From Metallyticus violacea (Eukaryota; Arthropoda; Insecta; Mantodea; Metallyticidae): a DNA stretch of 64,000 nt. The stretch lies in the NCBI GenBank assembly GCA_030762175.1, contig CM060843.1, forward strand, positions 118,722,869-118,786,868, in the 5' to 3' direction. A model generated the notes under the pieces. The model worked only from the letters and a program-made list of their open reading frames with translations. It did no database searches and was not told the origin of the DNA. Shown here one piece after another: positions 1 through 11,990 of this stretch (its first letter is position 1; each line of letters opens with the position of its first letter). The position numbers and the translations under genes are program-made.

Positions 1-120
1 TAAAGAACCTCAAGCCTATAAAAAGAGGCCTGTGAGCAAAATTTGTCGGGCGTTTCACGCCCTAAATAGAATGAGACTGATAACCTGAGATGTTAAAGAG
101 CGTCCATAAATAACCCAAAT
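1..120 (+). repeat. SINE-B (tRNA-Gly-derived) copy B1, 3' portion
   Basis: The left edge of the window cuts into a SINE-B copy, so only the body and tail are present. It matches the copy near 59.5 kb block by block: AACCTCAAGCCT, GAGCAAAATTTGTCGG, the TTTCACGCCC segment, then CTGATAACCTGAGATG and AAAGAGCGTCC before an A-rich tail. The tRNA-like head lies outside the window. It is non-coding and depends on a LINE partner for movement. Confidence 0.8.
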
Positions 121-124
121 CAAG

Positions 125-140
125 TGTGTGTGTGTGTATA
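125..140. repeat. short (GT)n microsatellite
   Basis: A GTGTGTGTGT run follows directly after the tail of the SINE-B copy. Simple repeats often grow from A-rich retroposon tails. Confidence 0.8.
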
Positions 141-1064
141 ATAAAAATAAAGTAACACTATTAACAATGTAACAAATAACAGTAATTATAAAAGTAGAAA
201 AGGATAAAACACTAAGAAAATGTCACACTTGAAATTGCTATATTTCGAACTCGTGGAGTTCTTCTATGGCAAGAAGACAAGTCGCCGGATACATTTTTTG
301 GAAAATCGCTAGTGGAATATTTTACTTTATGAGTTGGCAAGCTATACAGTATCTATTAGTGTAGACGTGTGCTATTTTATAACAGTACAGCTGTCATAGT
401 CCTTGGTGTGAGAGGTACAGACTCATTCGGTCGACAACTTAGAGAGACAGTGGATCGGTTTATTAGAAGCATTATTAGCTACAATCTTATGAAGAATGAG
501 TAGAGAATTTGAAAGTTTATTTTCCGATAATCCAACTCGGAGTGTAAGTGCGCCGGTTTTAGGGTCCTGTAGATGATACTTAAGTGGAATAAGCAAGATT
601 ATAACACTGGTATTTGTTAATGATTTGAGCAGCAAATGGAAAATCTATAAGAAATTTGCCACAATCTTCAGCACATAAAGTACTAAATGTATCCACTTAT
701 GCCCTTAGCAGTTTATTCCAGGAGCCGAAGTCACCAGATTTAGCCGTTAATGCCAGTACAGTAACATGGTGTCACTTAAACTGAAAATATAGCCATGTTC
801 AAGGCATTTTAGGCAAATCTTTACATTCTATTAATCTGGCTTTTACATATATTTATCCATTAACAATAATGAAATGTGCTAAAATTTAACAAAGTTTGAT
901 TTTGGCGACTTTTCAAACACTTTGTAAAATTAAAATATTCTTTATCTTCTTTTATGGCGAAGCAAATTAAAATGCCAGAGCTATGTTAATATCAACTGTA
1001 GGTATATAAATCAATGAAAGAAAACAATTATATATAAAAATAGGTATTGATCTACTTCTGAACA
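141..1064. other. AT-rich DNA, nothing recognised
   Basis: I see no conserved protein motif, tRNA box or repeat match to the rest of the window. Short open frames here have no recognisable domain. Confidence 0.6.
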
Positions 1065-1190
1065 AAATCGCCTTCCACATTGAAACACTCTAGAAAGAGG
1101 GCGGTCAAATACTTTCCTTCGAAACTGCTGAACCATTGCAGATGTGTGTTCACGCAAAGTCATAAAGACAATCACGTTTGGTAACAACAC
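1065..1190 (-). pseudogene. fragment of an IS630/DDE-type transposase
   Basis: The minus strand encodes REHTSAMVQQF, then RRKVFDRPLSRVF. This fits the block that follows the second catalytic Asp in a common arthropod DDE transposase family (consensus form: QDxAxxHTSAxVxxFL, then FGDRxISR). The catalytic Asp itself is not preserved and the downstream PPRSPDLTP block cannot be followed. The piece is only about 40 codons, so identity is tentative. It resembles the remnants at 3.5, 21.6 and 26.5 kb more than it does mariner. Confidence 0.35.
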
Positions 1191-1960
1191 GTCTCTCCCT
1201 TGTTCTAAATCGCCCTTTGCAGTAAACTCAGAATTTATGGTGCACCTATAAAGAGACAGTTGTTCCAAATAGCATGAAAAAGTTTAAAAGTAGTTCCTTA
1301 TGACCCCAGAATATTTTGGTCATAAGCTACTTGTTAGAATGTGTGTTTGGACTCTTCCTTTGCATCCACATTTTGTCCCCTGTCAAAAGGGATTTAGGTT
1401 TCGTACCAAATGACTTATTTAAAAAAGTAGCTGGGGACGCAGCAGTTCAACTCTAGTTCAAGTTAAAAAAAGCTATATTAAAAGATGAATGCCGAAAAGC
1501 CCAAATACATGTTGAGAAGTATCTAATCAGCTTACCACTTCTCATGTTTAACAAAATGCAAGAACAAGAATTTTTCCAGAGCATGTTGAAAGTTTATGAA
1601 ATCTGTACATTTGAGAGATGAACAATAGTGGAGAAGGGCACACTGAAGGTGAAGATATTTGATAGAGTGTTTATGAAGCTGCCAGTTTGCTCTCTCTCTC
1701 ACCGCAGTGTATACACATTAATTATTCTGAATGAACGTTTACATACATGACGTGTAACTCCACGTTGAGTACACCGGAATAGTCATGTTCCATTGTTTGC
1801 AGAGACAATTATCTGAAATCGTTTATAACTAGAGATGAGACAAACATTCGTGCTATGTTGATAGTATAAGTTACGTCAAAGGGATAGACATTATCTTATA
1901 CATATGGAGATGGGTTTCAGTTTATATGTTTCATGTGTGTGTTTCACCAAAGTATATACC
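1191..1960. other. AT-rich DNA, nothing recognised
   Basis: No coding or repeat signature was seen. A short CT run near 1690 is the only low-complexity feature. Confidence 0.6.
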
Positions 1961-2259
1961 GCCACGGGTAGCCGAGGTTGTTAAGGCGCGGACTCGTGAG
2001 CGGAAGGTCTGGAGTTCGAATTCCGCCAGAACCGTCCTCCCTGACTAAGGTTTTTTTCAAGTTTTCCGCAGTCCTCATAAATGGCAAATGCCGGGGAGGT
2101 ACCCTAAACTTAGGCCTGGAACGCTTCCTTACTTAAAAATAAATCCTTTTCCAATATATATAATTTCATCTCGTGTATCACCATTGTCCACCGCCTGTGA
2201 TACCTCAGTAGTAAAAACGGGTGTTAAACACCATTAAAACAAAAAACAAAACAAAAAAT
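1961..2259 (+). repeat. SINE-A (class II tRNA-derived) copy A1, near full length
   Basis: The head reads GCCACGGGTAGCCGAGGTTG followed by TTAAGGCG, a box A of the Ser/Leu tRNA type. Box B is GAGTTCGAATTCC at 2012-2024, giving an internal RNA polymerase III promoter. The body contains CCTCATAAATGGCAAATGCC and GGGGAGGTACC. The 3' part has the TTTCATCTCGTGTATCA block, then GTAGTAAAAACGGGTGTTAAACACC and an A-rich tail (2234-2259). The element makes a non-coding Pol III RNA and needs reverse transcriptase in trans. No clear target-site duplication was found, which suggests an old insertion. Confidence 0.9.
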
Positions 2260-3484
2260 TAGTCTTCGTCTTTGTGTCTATAATCCTGTTTTCTTTGCAT
2301 CGCAACAGTGCAGACAACATACCTGCAGTTGTATTCTACTGTCCATGCACAGACAACTTAATTCTAGCATTTGTTCCTGATTATTTATTCGGGGATTCAA
2401 TCCCGACTCAAAAGATAGCAGGGAAGTTCATAATTAGCATCTTCAACAGAATGGCGTGTGATGTAGTTAAACTTCACAAACTACATCCAAAATTCTCTAA
2501 AAACATTTGACAATTATTTCATAGCAAAAGGATACCACACGTTATCGAATACTCCACCGAGTTTTTCTATGGCTGCCATGTGTGACCATCTATTTTCATT
2601 TCTTTTGGTATGTAGCGAGAGTGAATTTGACCTACGTCCGCAGCTGAACACATTGAGCGCAAGATCACGTTAGTCGCCTGTCATAACAAGTGATAGTTCC
2701 CGCGCTTATGGCTGTATGTAAGCAGTCGCGGTTTACTGTTACGACAGCTTGCATTATTTCTGTCTTTGCGTCATGAAACTCAATTTGTTATTACAGCCTA
2801 TTAGTATACCAGTGATATTAAATAAAACAATGTGTTAGTAATAAACTTTACTTTAATTGTTGTACTGAAAAGTTAGAACAGGGAAACAACGTTTACAGGT
2901 TTGGTTTCCATAATGCAGAGGAACTTTAACAAAATATCAGCCATAAATAGGGAGAATTGCAAAAACAGAGATTATCGGTTAAAATTGTGCTATATTAAAA
3001 TAGACGGGAATTCGTCCATCGTCGGAGACAGCGACTGGTCCAGCGCGGACGCAGCGTGCAAGTTAAAATTAATGTTCTATATCAAGATAGAGATTAATGT
3101 AAATAGTGCAATTTAAAATTGAACCTATCATAATATTTGATCTATTCAGGAAGTGTAAAACATTGGAAAATGTGATTTTAGCGTTGATTCAAAGGTGTTT
3201 TACAGCTGGAAATTAGGTATTTTATTCAAAAGATATTAGCTAGCTATAGTTGAGATAAGGCTTGCACTGAAAAGGAACTTCAGTCTTTCATCACAAAGTC
3301 CTAATGCGGAATACACCGGGTGAGCATATCATGCTCGACGACGGGGTAGCCTGGACCGCGTTGCTTGTACTCAAGGCCTTAGTCAACACGAGTCCGCGCC
3401 CTACCAAACTATAAATTTAAATATTGGGAGCACTGACTGAAAATTTACAAAAAAGAAAAAGAATCGCTTAAAAACACGTAATGA
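2260..3484. other. no gene seen
   Basis: Short frames at 2274-2510 and 2901-3116 show no family resemblance. A GC-richer patch near 3310-3410 contains ACGAGTCCGCGCCCTACC, which faintly recalls the reverse complement of the SINE-A head but cannot be extended. Confidence 0.5.
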
Positions 3485-3846
3485 CCCATAGATGTTGGAA
3501 CTGCTCTCCTTCATTTTCTAAACATTTCTGGTACCGACTAACGAAATTAACCATAAAACTTCGTAATTACCTTGAAAAAAATGTAATGTATTTCTTTACG
3601 GACGCACGTCTTCAGTGCTTCAGTTCCTCGATAGCCATAAGCGGTTCGATCGGGGGAGCGGGTGGACCAAATATTCTTAATAATTCTATTGTCAACTACT
3701 TCCCCAATTGCTCGCATTAAAATTTGGGCTATATGAGCCGTCGCAAATTCATTATGAATCGGAGCACTACTTGAAACTACAAAATCAGGGAATGTTTTTC
3801 GAATAATCTCCAGACAGCATGAATCGATTTTGTATGTGAATCGCAA
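3485..3846 (-). pseudogene. C-terminal part of an IS630/DDE-type transposase
   Basis: On the minus strand the upper part encodes SSAPIHNEFATAHIAQIL, which fits the QDxAPxHxxxxVRxYL block around the second catalytic Asp, although the Asp is replaced. It then encodes NRIIKN and TRSPDRTAYGYRG, a damaged form of NRWIGRxG...PPRSPDLTPxDFxLWG. After a frame change near 3560 it encodes FVSRYQKCLENEGEQFQHLW, an excellent fit to the C-terminus of this family (RxxKCIExxGxHFEHL). The frame between about 3547 and 3846 is open, but the catalytic residues are gone and a frameshift is needed to join the parts. It is a dead element whose N-terminal half is absent. Confidence 0.6.
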
Positions 3847-5485
3847 ATTAACACTGGCTGTGGAACTTAATCAGCCAAAACTTTGTATGTATAACAACAG
3901 CAGTTTGAAACTAATGACGCGTTCCCAAGAAGCTCACGTGGCTTTGGCAGACCCATGCGCATGCTCCAGTGGATATGCTCATTAAAAGTGGGCAGTGTAC
4001 TGATAACAAAATACACCTGAAACAGACTTTCTGAAGTTTGAGTGCCGAATAATTTTCAAGATTCGAAAATGGATCCAAGTACTCTTATGCATCGACTTGT
4101 TCGTAGTTAAATAAGCTAAGTAATAAACTTGCTCATCGCTTGGTTCATGAATTTACCTACTAATTACCTGCAGCTAATTAAAGCTCGCGATTGGCGTTTA
4201 AAGCGTTTTCCACATAATATTTTGATTCTTGAACGGTATTCTTTGTAGTGCGCCTCTCTCTAAACAAACGGGCTAAATCTGAAATAGTATAACAACACTG
4301 ATTTTCCAACGGGTTATATTTAATTTGCTGAAATGTTAAGTCCACCTTTTAATTGTATTTATATTTTAATAAATATAGTACAAGCTTATTTTAGTCATAA
4401 TTACTGCTGCTGGTAAATACTCTTGACGAAATTAATTTTCTTGTATATTTCACTATTAGTCCCCTTATGCAGAAAAGTCAAGTTATTACTAACTGATCTA
4501 TTAAACAGCCAAGTTTATCGTTTATTAAATTAATTCATTATATTTTAATTACTAATTTTAGAGATTTACAAATTATTATTTTATTACTTATTTGTAGTAC
4601 TCATGTATTTTTTAATTCGGTATTAATGTCTCATTTAGTTCTACTTATTCCCTCTTTTTCATATTTAGCATAGTCTCCCAACTAGGTTAATTTTTTACAC
4701 TCTCCCGTTGTATAAACTTAAAGAAGTGTCACAGCTTTAAAAGAGCTGACAGCAAAGCATACACATCATATGGTATACATGTCGTACAGTTCTGTATATT
4801 TGTGGCACACAGTTTTCGTTTTGTGTTGTTGTTGTTTTATTTTTGCAAAGTTACGCGCAGCTTATGTACAGATTAGCGAATATCCGATCGTTACTTACTC
4901 TTTGATGTCAACACATGCAAGCCTTTCCTTCATAAATAACTATTATAATTTTTATTTTAGGGATGTAAAGTGTACAAAAATATTCCACTGTCAAGAGCAA
5001 TGTCGTAGATTTAATTTTGTAATGTGCATATTCTGTCACTACTAGATTATTAAATGACTTAACTCTTGCGAAGATGTGAGCATTTTGCTGAAGATAATGC
5101 CTAAACTTAAATATATTTCCTTTTGAGAATAAAAGCGTAGCTTGGAAGGTAATTTTAATCATTTTAATTATTTAGACAATTTTGAATTTCCATATTTTAA
5201 ACTATCAATCGCAGAGTACTAAGAAACACATGTTTATACTTTAGCTTAAAATCTAATAAGCTCAACATATCTTTAATATTTCAGAATATTTTTTTAAAAA
5301 AATCATATTTGGAACAAATTTTCATATTTGGTCACACTTTCAAATTTACATTTTCTAAACTTATAATGGTCTGGTTTGGTTAATTTTCAAGATTTTATTT
5401 TACGATCGTCTTTAAAGTTATCAACATTTGTATAAGTTGTTTCAATTCTGAGTCGTAGTATTCTTCTTATCCATTTGCAGTCTGT
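3847..5485. other. very AT-rich DNA, nothing recognised
   Basis: Overlapping frames on both strands near 4770-5160 look like chance. No repeat boundaries were seen. Confidence 0.6.
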
Positions 5486-5556
5486 CTTGGTGGTCTAGTG
5501 TTAGCCATACCTAACAATGTCACAGGTTCAAATTATGTTAGGGTTCGATAAAGTTT
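5486..5556 (+). repeat. decayed tRNA-Gly-like head (SINE-B-like)
   Basis: TCTTGGTGGTCTAGTGTTAG then CCATACCTAACAATGTCACA and GGTTCAAAT follow the order of the SINE-B head: TGGTGGTGxAxTGGTAxCCATAC, anticodon arm, then GGTTCAAACC. The body of the SINE is not detectable after it. It is either a very old SINE-B head or another tRNA-derived relic. Confidence 0.4.
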
Positions 5557-7831
5557 ATGATTAAAAATAGTTTTATAATCTCTTTGAAGAAAAGATAGTG
5601 CTGCTAATAGCTGTAGCGATACTCATAATTACAGATGGATGTTCCTAGTTGGCACTAGTGAAACAGGTACATTTGCATCGCCTTCCAATACTCTGAGCTG
5701 GTATCCGGTGTCGATTTTAGAGCTCTCGTCGAATCACAGCAGCACATGCAATACCCCATTACTGTCGAAAACCATCGCCCAGCTTGCATTCCAACCTGCT
5801 GTTTCTCGAATTCCATCAGAGGTAGTAATTTGATGAAGCATATGCTCTTTCTCATTATTTTAACGACGTATATTTTAGATTTACTTATTTTTTTTCTCTT
5901 TTTCTTTTACCTGTTTTCCTTACATATCTTCTACTTTCTTACATATCTACTACTAGCATGTACGTAGCTGTTCTATGCCGTATTACTAGCATATCCTTAC
6001 TTCCATCGAATTGGAAAACTAATATAGAAATATGAACACACAGCGTTTATTTTAAATGTTCTGAACCCCATTAACGATCTCATTTGAGGACACACATTTT
6101 ATGAATAACAGAACAATAAAATGATTTTAGTAATGACATATTAAACAACATTTTTATTATAATAAACGCAGTATTTACCAGTTAGTCGACTAATATATTT
6201 ATTTTTTCTGACAAACATTGACTCATTAACATCAGCTCGAAAGTTATTAAATAATATGCAGAATATTTATGGTGCTGTATTTATTTTATTAGTATACAGA
6301 GGTAAACACACGCTGTTAGGGGTACAAAAAATATATATTTCTATTTCCATTATTGTTGACTAATAGATATTTAAAATAATGTGTTCACAAGCGCGGACAC
6401 CAGACACATAGGTTTCGAAAAGGTTGCCAATAACGGCATTGTGCGTGTTACATTGTTTTGTCTATTTATAGGCTTTAATACTTCAGTTATTTGAGTTGAT
6501 TCAGCCATAACATTTTATTGCTTTTTAATTAGTTAATTTAAATGTAATAAATTATCTAAAAAGTATTATGGTCTGAACGAGCACAGATTGCCTTCTTTAG
6601 CATACAGAGCCACAGGAGATATGAACTGAAAATTGTTAACAGCAAGAAAGTACGAGATTTTGTTCTTTTTCGAAACAACTGTGTGACATTTGCCACTGTT
6701 GCTAGGGATGATATTACCTTGAAACAACTCAGATTTTGAAATTGTATTGTGTCCTTTTCACATAACTCGTAGCAATTGCTATGGTATGCATGAAAACAAA
6801 GCACTTGGTCTTCTACACTTCAAATGTTCTAATCACCGTATGCTAATTTAAATAATAGACTTGCAGCTGAAATTTGAAGGAACATCCGATATCATTTCCA
6901 TCAAGTTGTATGAAAATTAAGAAAAGATCATTTGGGTTTTAGTAAACTGAGGATTATAAAATCACTCTGTCAAAACTCGTGTAAAACACCAGATAATCAA
7001 ATGAGGTAAATTGTACACTTATTTGTAAAAATATCTGGTTCTTTGCAAGCGTAGGACACGTTAAAATGTTGCTGTTTTTCCTGAAAGGTCAAAATTTAAG
7101 TAACTTTAGGAGCTTATGGATTTCCAGTTCATTTGTCATCAATTCACTCTTATTCATAGTCATTTAACACCCTTACAGTTGATTAAGAAGTTAAATAATT
7201 ACAAAAGAAAAATGAGCATTTCGAAAATCAGCGAAAAGTAAAGTGAATTTGTCCTGAAACAACAGACAACCTGCCACGTGCTGGATTATGCCCGTTTCAA
7301 CTGGGCAATATTTAGCCCTTAACAGATCTTGCGTGCCGGCCTCCCTTAATAATAGTTTTTGGTCTTCTGACAATCTGATTAACGGTATTGCCTTCAGGTG
7401 TATTGCGTACACATTTTGGAATTTTCCAAGGCCAAACATAATCTCTGTATACTGCAGGCAATGGTTGATGCTGTTGAAACATTCCACGCGTTCACAACAT
7501 TGCATTTCCTGCCGCTCTCGCGAAGGTTAGATAGTTGACCCTAGAGCAACGCCTTTTTGTGTTTAAACGTAAGTCACCATGCCGTGTATATGCGAAATTT
7601 ATTCAGAACTTTTCTGATTAGTGCTCCCCCTTAATTACTACAATGTACACCTTATGTACTGGTTTCTTTAAAAAATAAGTAAGAAAACAGCAAACATTAG
7701 CCACCGATTCACTTCCGAAGTGGGAGCTTCATAATGTAAAGGCAATCTTTAGCAATAAGGTCAGAAACGAAATTCCGTGTCTGTTTAGTCCAGAGAAAAC
7801 GACACTTTCAGTGACTTTTACAAGTTAAGGT
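5557..7831. other. AT-rich DNA, nothing recognised
   Basis: There is a pyrimidine-rich stretch at about 5880-5950. The open frame on the minus strand at 7191-7505 (about 104 codons) has no family I recognise. Confidence 0.6.
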
Positions 7832-8640
7832 TTCATGAATGAATGAACGAATTTTATTTCAGCAAACAACATAATTAAATTTACACAAACAAACAGAATA
7901 TCTAAGAATTTAGCAATACCAAAACTAAAGTTTTCCTATACCTTAACCACCTGGTTATATGCTTGGTAAATCACCATTTTCACAACTGTGTGTGCCCTCA
8001 AGTTCCTTCCTTATATTTCTACTCCACTTATCCTTTACTTTTCCTAAAACTTTCCCAATCTGTCTCTGTTCTCATATCTGACAATAATTTAATCTTCTTG
8101 TAGTTTGTTCCATTTTTCATCCTTACACCTTTTTACCACTTCACATTCTACTGGACAATGGAATCCACTCTCACTTAATACATCCTTCTTTAAAAGTTTG
8201 CCTTAACCCTTTTAGAAATAATACCCCTATATGTATCCATGCAAGACTTATTCTTTCGAATTGATTGCAATTATCTATAAAATTTTCCAGTCCCCAATTT
8301 ATTTGAACTATTGTGCTTAAGTCTAAAGAACGTTTGTCCTCTAAATTTACCCAGATCTTTTGCTTCTCTATATATTTTACTCTTTGCCTCACTTCTTTCC
8401 AAAATCCACTGATGTTACTTTCACCCAGTCACCATACATCCCCCATTCAAAATGTTTCTAATAGTTCTCCCACCTCCCTAAACCAACTCTCTCTTCCCAG
8501 TACATCTCTTTGGTGCATAATGCAATCTTTTGGCACAGTATCATTATTTACTTTTAGACATCTGTGTCAGTATTTAAAGATTCTCTCCACTATCGTTAAG
8601 GTTTCATACATTTTAGGAAGCGAACTTTAGGTATGGCTTT
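7832..8640 (-). pseudogene. 3' end of a non-LTR retrotransposon (LINE), C-terminal ORF2 region
   Basis: Read on the minus strand this encodes MGDVW, GESNISGFWKEVRQR, IEKQKIWVNLEDKRSLDL, INWGLENFIDN, then ERISLAWIHIGVLFLKGLRQ, and, after stops, GKVLGKVKDKWSRNIRKEL. This order matches the region after the reverse transcriptase of a LINE family common in insects. Its usual form is a RxxDIERQxxW...EKRSL block, a WWxxGIWxLKG block, a Cys-rich knuckle and a K(V/F)KxKWExR end. The knuckle is damaged here. The element ends at about 7832-7860 with an A/T-rich end and a short TTCA repeat (TTCATTCATTCA on the minus strand), a plausible LINE 3' tail. Stops at several points and loss of the reverse transcriptase make it a dead, 5'-truncated copy. 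Confidence 0.6.
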
Positions 8641-8877
8641 ATCGATTGTGGAACGTTTTGTAGCTTAGATACAGGAGAGGACAAACTTTTATAATTAAAC
8701 CTTATCTCCCAACCTTATAATAACACAGTCGAAAAGAAGAAAACCCAAATTTTGACTGGCTTCACCTTGCTATCTTCTCTGCAGTGCCTTGGTTCAGTAC
8801 AGTATACGGCAGATTGCCGCAACACAGGAGTAAATAGTTGATTAATTGTAACTAACATAGCATACACCCAGGTACAT
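8641..8877. other. short unassigned stretch between LINE and mariner remnants
   Basis: Nothing was recognised. It may hold the decayed upstream part of the mariner fragment that follows. Confidence 0.4.
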
Positions 8878-9010
8878 TTCGAATTCATTCCTGAAGGTGG
8901 AACTCTCAATAAGGAGGCATATCATGTTGTCATTCCTAGGCGTCTTCGTGATGCAATGTGACAAAAAGTACCTCAAGGTGAACGAATTCGTCGCATTCCA
9001 GAACATAGCC
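8878..9010 (+). pseudogene. mariner transposase fragment
   Basis: The + strand encodes FEFIPEGGTLNKEAYHVVI, then RRLRDAM and a stop. This matches the mariner block between the first and second catalytic Asp (xEFxPxGxTVNxxxYxxVLxRLRxAVRRKRP). One extra codon breaks the spacing and a TGA follows DAM. Only about 40 codons are recognisable and neither catalytic Asp is included. The antisense segment at 37.8 kb encodes the same block (YLRDVVRRNR), so the two are remnants of related elements. Confidence 0.65.
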
Positions 9011-9107
9011 GTTCTTTATCCGCCTCATTTTCCAAACAACAGCAATAATAACAAATATAATTATTATATTTGTAATTAATATTATTATTACTATTGTGTT
9101 TATTTCA

Positions 9108-9357
9108 GGACGCGCTTTAACCTCTTAGTCATTAGCGTCATATTAAATTCGGGGCCTGAAAAGGCCGATAAATTTTGCTCAGAGACATCTTCCTTCAAGC
9201 TTGAGGTTCTTTTACGTGCCGCAAATCAAAGACATGGGACGAAAAGATTTACTTACCTTCCAAATGAAGCCACACTAAGGAGGTTATACCCATTGATTTG
9301 AACCCGCAACCTTGGGTCTACGAAGCAAGTATGGTTGCCATTAGACCACCAGGTCCC
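9108..9357 (-). repeat. SINE-B copy B3, near full length but diverged
   Basis: In reverse orientation it starts with GGACCTGGTGGTCTAATGGC and carries a diverged box B. It then follows the B body to a 3' end near 9108 (GGACGCGCTTTAACCTC on the + strand). The GGGCCTGAAAAGGCCGATAA segment is the damaged counterpart of the TTTCACGCCC/GGGCGTGAAACGGCC block in other copies. Flanking CTATTGTGTTTATTTC and CTATGATTTTGTTTTC may be a decayed target-site duplication. Confidence 0.85.
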
Positions 9358-10281
9358 TCTATGATTTTGTTTTCGAAAGCCAAAATCATGCTTAAAGGCC
9401 TGGCATTTATTGCTTTTATATACTTTAATGGCTTCATTGCCTTTTTTTGTTAAGAATTGTAATAGAAGGAGTAGATAAATCGTTTAATGCATTATTCGAG
9501 TTCGTAATTAAAGGACGTGATTTTTCGTTTGGGTTTTTTAATAAAAAGCGTGTCCTCACTTCGGCCAAAGAAGAGAAGACATACGACTCTGCGGGAAATG
9601 ATCTAAAATGGACTGCAAAACTGTTTCGACAAGTAGTTCGGACATTGACAATAGTGTGTCACTGTCCAAGGAGGTGGTGGTGTGTAAAATGTTCCATTTT
9701 CTCTGCTATGAAAGGCCCTACTCATATTTGTTTCTTTTACACTCAATTAGAATGACTAAAAGTTCTTTAAATTGCACAGTAAACTAAACGTGTATATAAG
9801 ACTGTTTTCTATTAAACGGTTTCAAAAGACAATAAGAATAGTGAAAGTTTGTGATACTTGAAATCTGCCTAAAAACTTAAAAGGAAAACATATATAAAAA
9901 GTAAAGTATATGCATTAAACCTAACCATCATAGAATCTTTTTTACACCTGAGATTTATTTTTTTGCACTATATATTCAATAGAATTATCGAATTACAATA
10001 TTTATTATTGAACTTATGTTCCTTTCCGTCACTTTAATTTTTTCTCTGTGTATGCAATTGCAATAATATGATACAGCAGTACTGATATTTTCATATTTGC
10101 AGTCTATCACCGTCTTGACTCTGGTGCTTTCCACGATCTAGAAGACAAATTCCACACTTGATTAATCGCTGATCTACTAGTAAGGATGCTGATAACTGCT
10201 GGTTAGCGGTTAGCTACAAAAAATGTTTATTACCGATTAAATGATGACAGGAACATAGCGACCTCTCTTATGTCAAAAACT
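9358..10281. other. no gene recognised
   Basis: A 102-codon open frame at 9447-9755 (+) has no recognisable motif and no supporting context. Confidence 0.5.
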
Positions 10282-10562
10282 CTTTTTTTTTTAATAATGT
10301 TTAACGCCCGTTTTAAATACTGAGGTACCACAGGTGGTGGACACCGATAATACACGAGATGAAACGATATGTTTGGAAAGGTTTTTTTTTTTTTTTTTTT
10401 TTGTTCCAGGTCTAAGTTTAGGGTATCTCTCTGGCATTTGTCATTTATGAGGACTAAGAAAAACCTGGAAAAAGCCTCAGTCAGGGAGGACAGTTCTGGC
10501 GGGATTCGAACCCCAGAATTCCCGCTCACGAGTTCGCCTTAACGACCTCGGCCACATGGCGG
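10282..10562 (-). repeat. SINE-A copy A2, near full length
   Basis: The head lies at the right end. The + strand shows GGGATTCGAACCCC (reverse of box B) at about 10501-10514 and CGCCTTAACGACCTCGGCCA (reverse of box A). The tail at 10282-10292 is T-rich on the + strand. A run of about 20 T at 10381-10402 expands the site where other copies have the short A-rich stretch following CTTAGGCCTGGAAC. Confidence 0.9.
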
Positions 10563-11689
10563 TTATGTTCGTAGTGACTTAAGAGCTAGGAACATTGAGG
10601 TGCATTTTTCTCTACTAAATGGAGATGTCCATTCTTCAGTTAGACATTGCATAGGAATAGCTACACTTCTGCGCTTTGATCTAACCACAAGATTACAACT
10701 TTTGAAAACAGACATCTGCACTAATATAAAATATTGGAACAGAATATTTGAGCAATGTCATTTATTCAAATGTCACTCTAGAATGAGCATGTTTTCTCTA
10801 GAAGAACACGATGCCCTTACCTGTAATATATTCCAAGCAAGCCCTAAAATTCTGTATCAAATTGTGGTTTCTAGTATACGTTGATGCAAAAACCTTTGTA
10901 ATGAATTTCCGTACCTTGGTAAAAATGAGCAGCTGATGAAAAATTTCTCGATAGTACAGTTGAAACTGGTATTACTATATCGCAATAAGGGCGGAATATC
11001 AGTACAGATAACATTTTACTGCAGTGAAGTTTGGTAGCAAGTTGAAAGAGAACTGGTTGGTACAATGAAACATATAAGAAGGGAAATACTTTATATTATC
11101 ATACGATTGAAACTCTTCTCAGTTATCCTAAATTATCCTAAAATATTTACACACCACCTTGAATGTTTATCAGGGGGAAACAAATATGTTCATCTGTATA
11201 GTTCAATGCATTGAAAAATAGTGCATAACGACTTTCCGAAAGCATTTAGTTTCTATGCACAACAAAACAATTTTCAGTCGACGTCATTGATCAGATAGCA
11301 AGAAACGATTCTATTCATTTTGGAACACTTTGGTGGTTAGTGAATGTTTTCTACAATATTCGTGACTTAGCTGCTGAAGTTTGCACTGTATTTCACGAAC
11401 TTTAGACTCGTTCGCAGCCCATATTTGTGATTGGTTTCTAATTTCAGACTGTAAAAGAAAACTAGTTTGCTTATGCTATTTCAAAACTCCTGCACCAACA
11501 TAGTATGTCAATATGAGGATAATAGCCTCATATATTATGTAACATTAACATAAAACAGTTCACAAAGAAATATTAATTGAACATTTTAAATTACTTCAAA
11601 ATGCATGCAGTTTTTGTATTCTGTATGCTAATAGTTTAAACTGTCTCATGTGTGAGCTCCGAGTTTAATGTTAGTTTGTTAACTTGCAG
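10563..11689. other. no gene recognised
   Basis: A 94-codon open frame at 10600-10884 (+) has no recognisable domain. I saw no repeats. Confidence 0.5.
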
Positions 11690-11990
11690 GCGTGCTGCTC
11701 AGACCCATTGTCCTAGCACGATTCTACTAACTACCATCAGTTTATGGACTATGTTCAAGGCAATAATAGGAAATAGAATAAGCCACAGAAATGCTATCGT
11801 AGATCTTACAGAAGGACTGCTCACAAACATATGGAAGATAGAGATGGATGGAGGAAGATTAAGAAGAAGAAAAAGAAACTTTGAAGAAACCTAAAGAGAA
11901 TAATCGAAGACAATGCCAATTGAAGGAATGTAGAAACAAGACGAATATAAATTGCAGAAAGGGCATTTGTGTAATCTGCACATAAGAAAC
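11690..11990 (+). pseudogene. piggyBac-like transposase, C-terminal remnant 1
   Basis: The + strand encodes NRISHRNAIVDLTEGLLTN, then WKIEMDGGRLRRRKRNFEET, and after a frame change QCQLKECRNKT, NCRKGICVICT and a stop. This is the layout of piggyBac transposase C-termini: a helix after the catalytic core, a basic linker, then a Cys-rich zinc-binding domain (CxxxxC...CxxCxxxLCxxxC). The core with the catalytic Asp residues is missing upstream, so the copy is 5'-truncated or deleted. A second copy of the Cys-rich segment occurs at 12.27 kb. Confidence 0.55.

Noticed and set aside
1961..2040. SINE-A and SINE-B heads as genuine tRNA genes
   Set aside because: Each head is followed by the family body in multiple dispersed copies, so they are tRNA-derived retroposons. 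Anticodon arms are degraded and Pol III stops do not follow directly.
7191..7505. 104-codon minus-strand frame with a weak P-element-like VAGC phrase
   Set aside because: Only four residues fit and nothing around them does.
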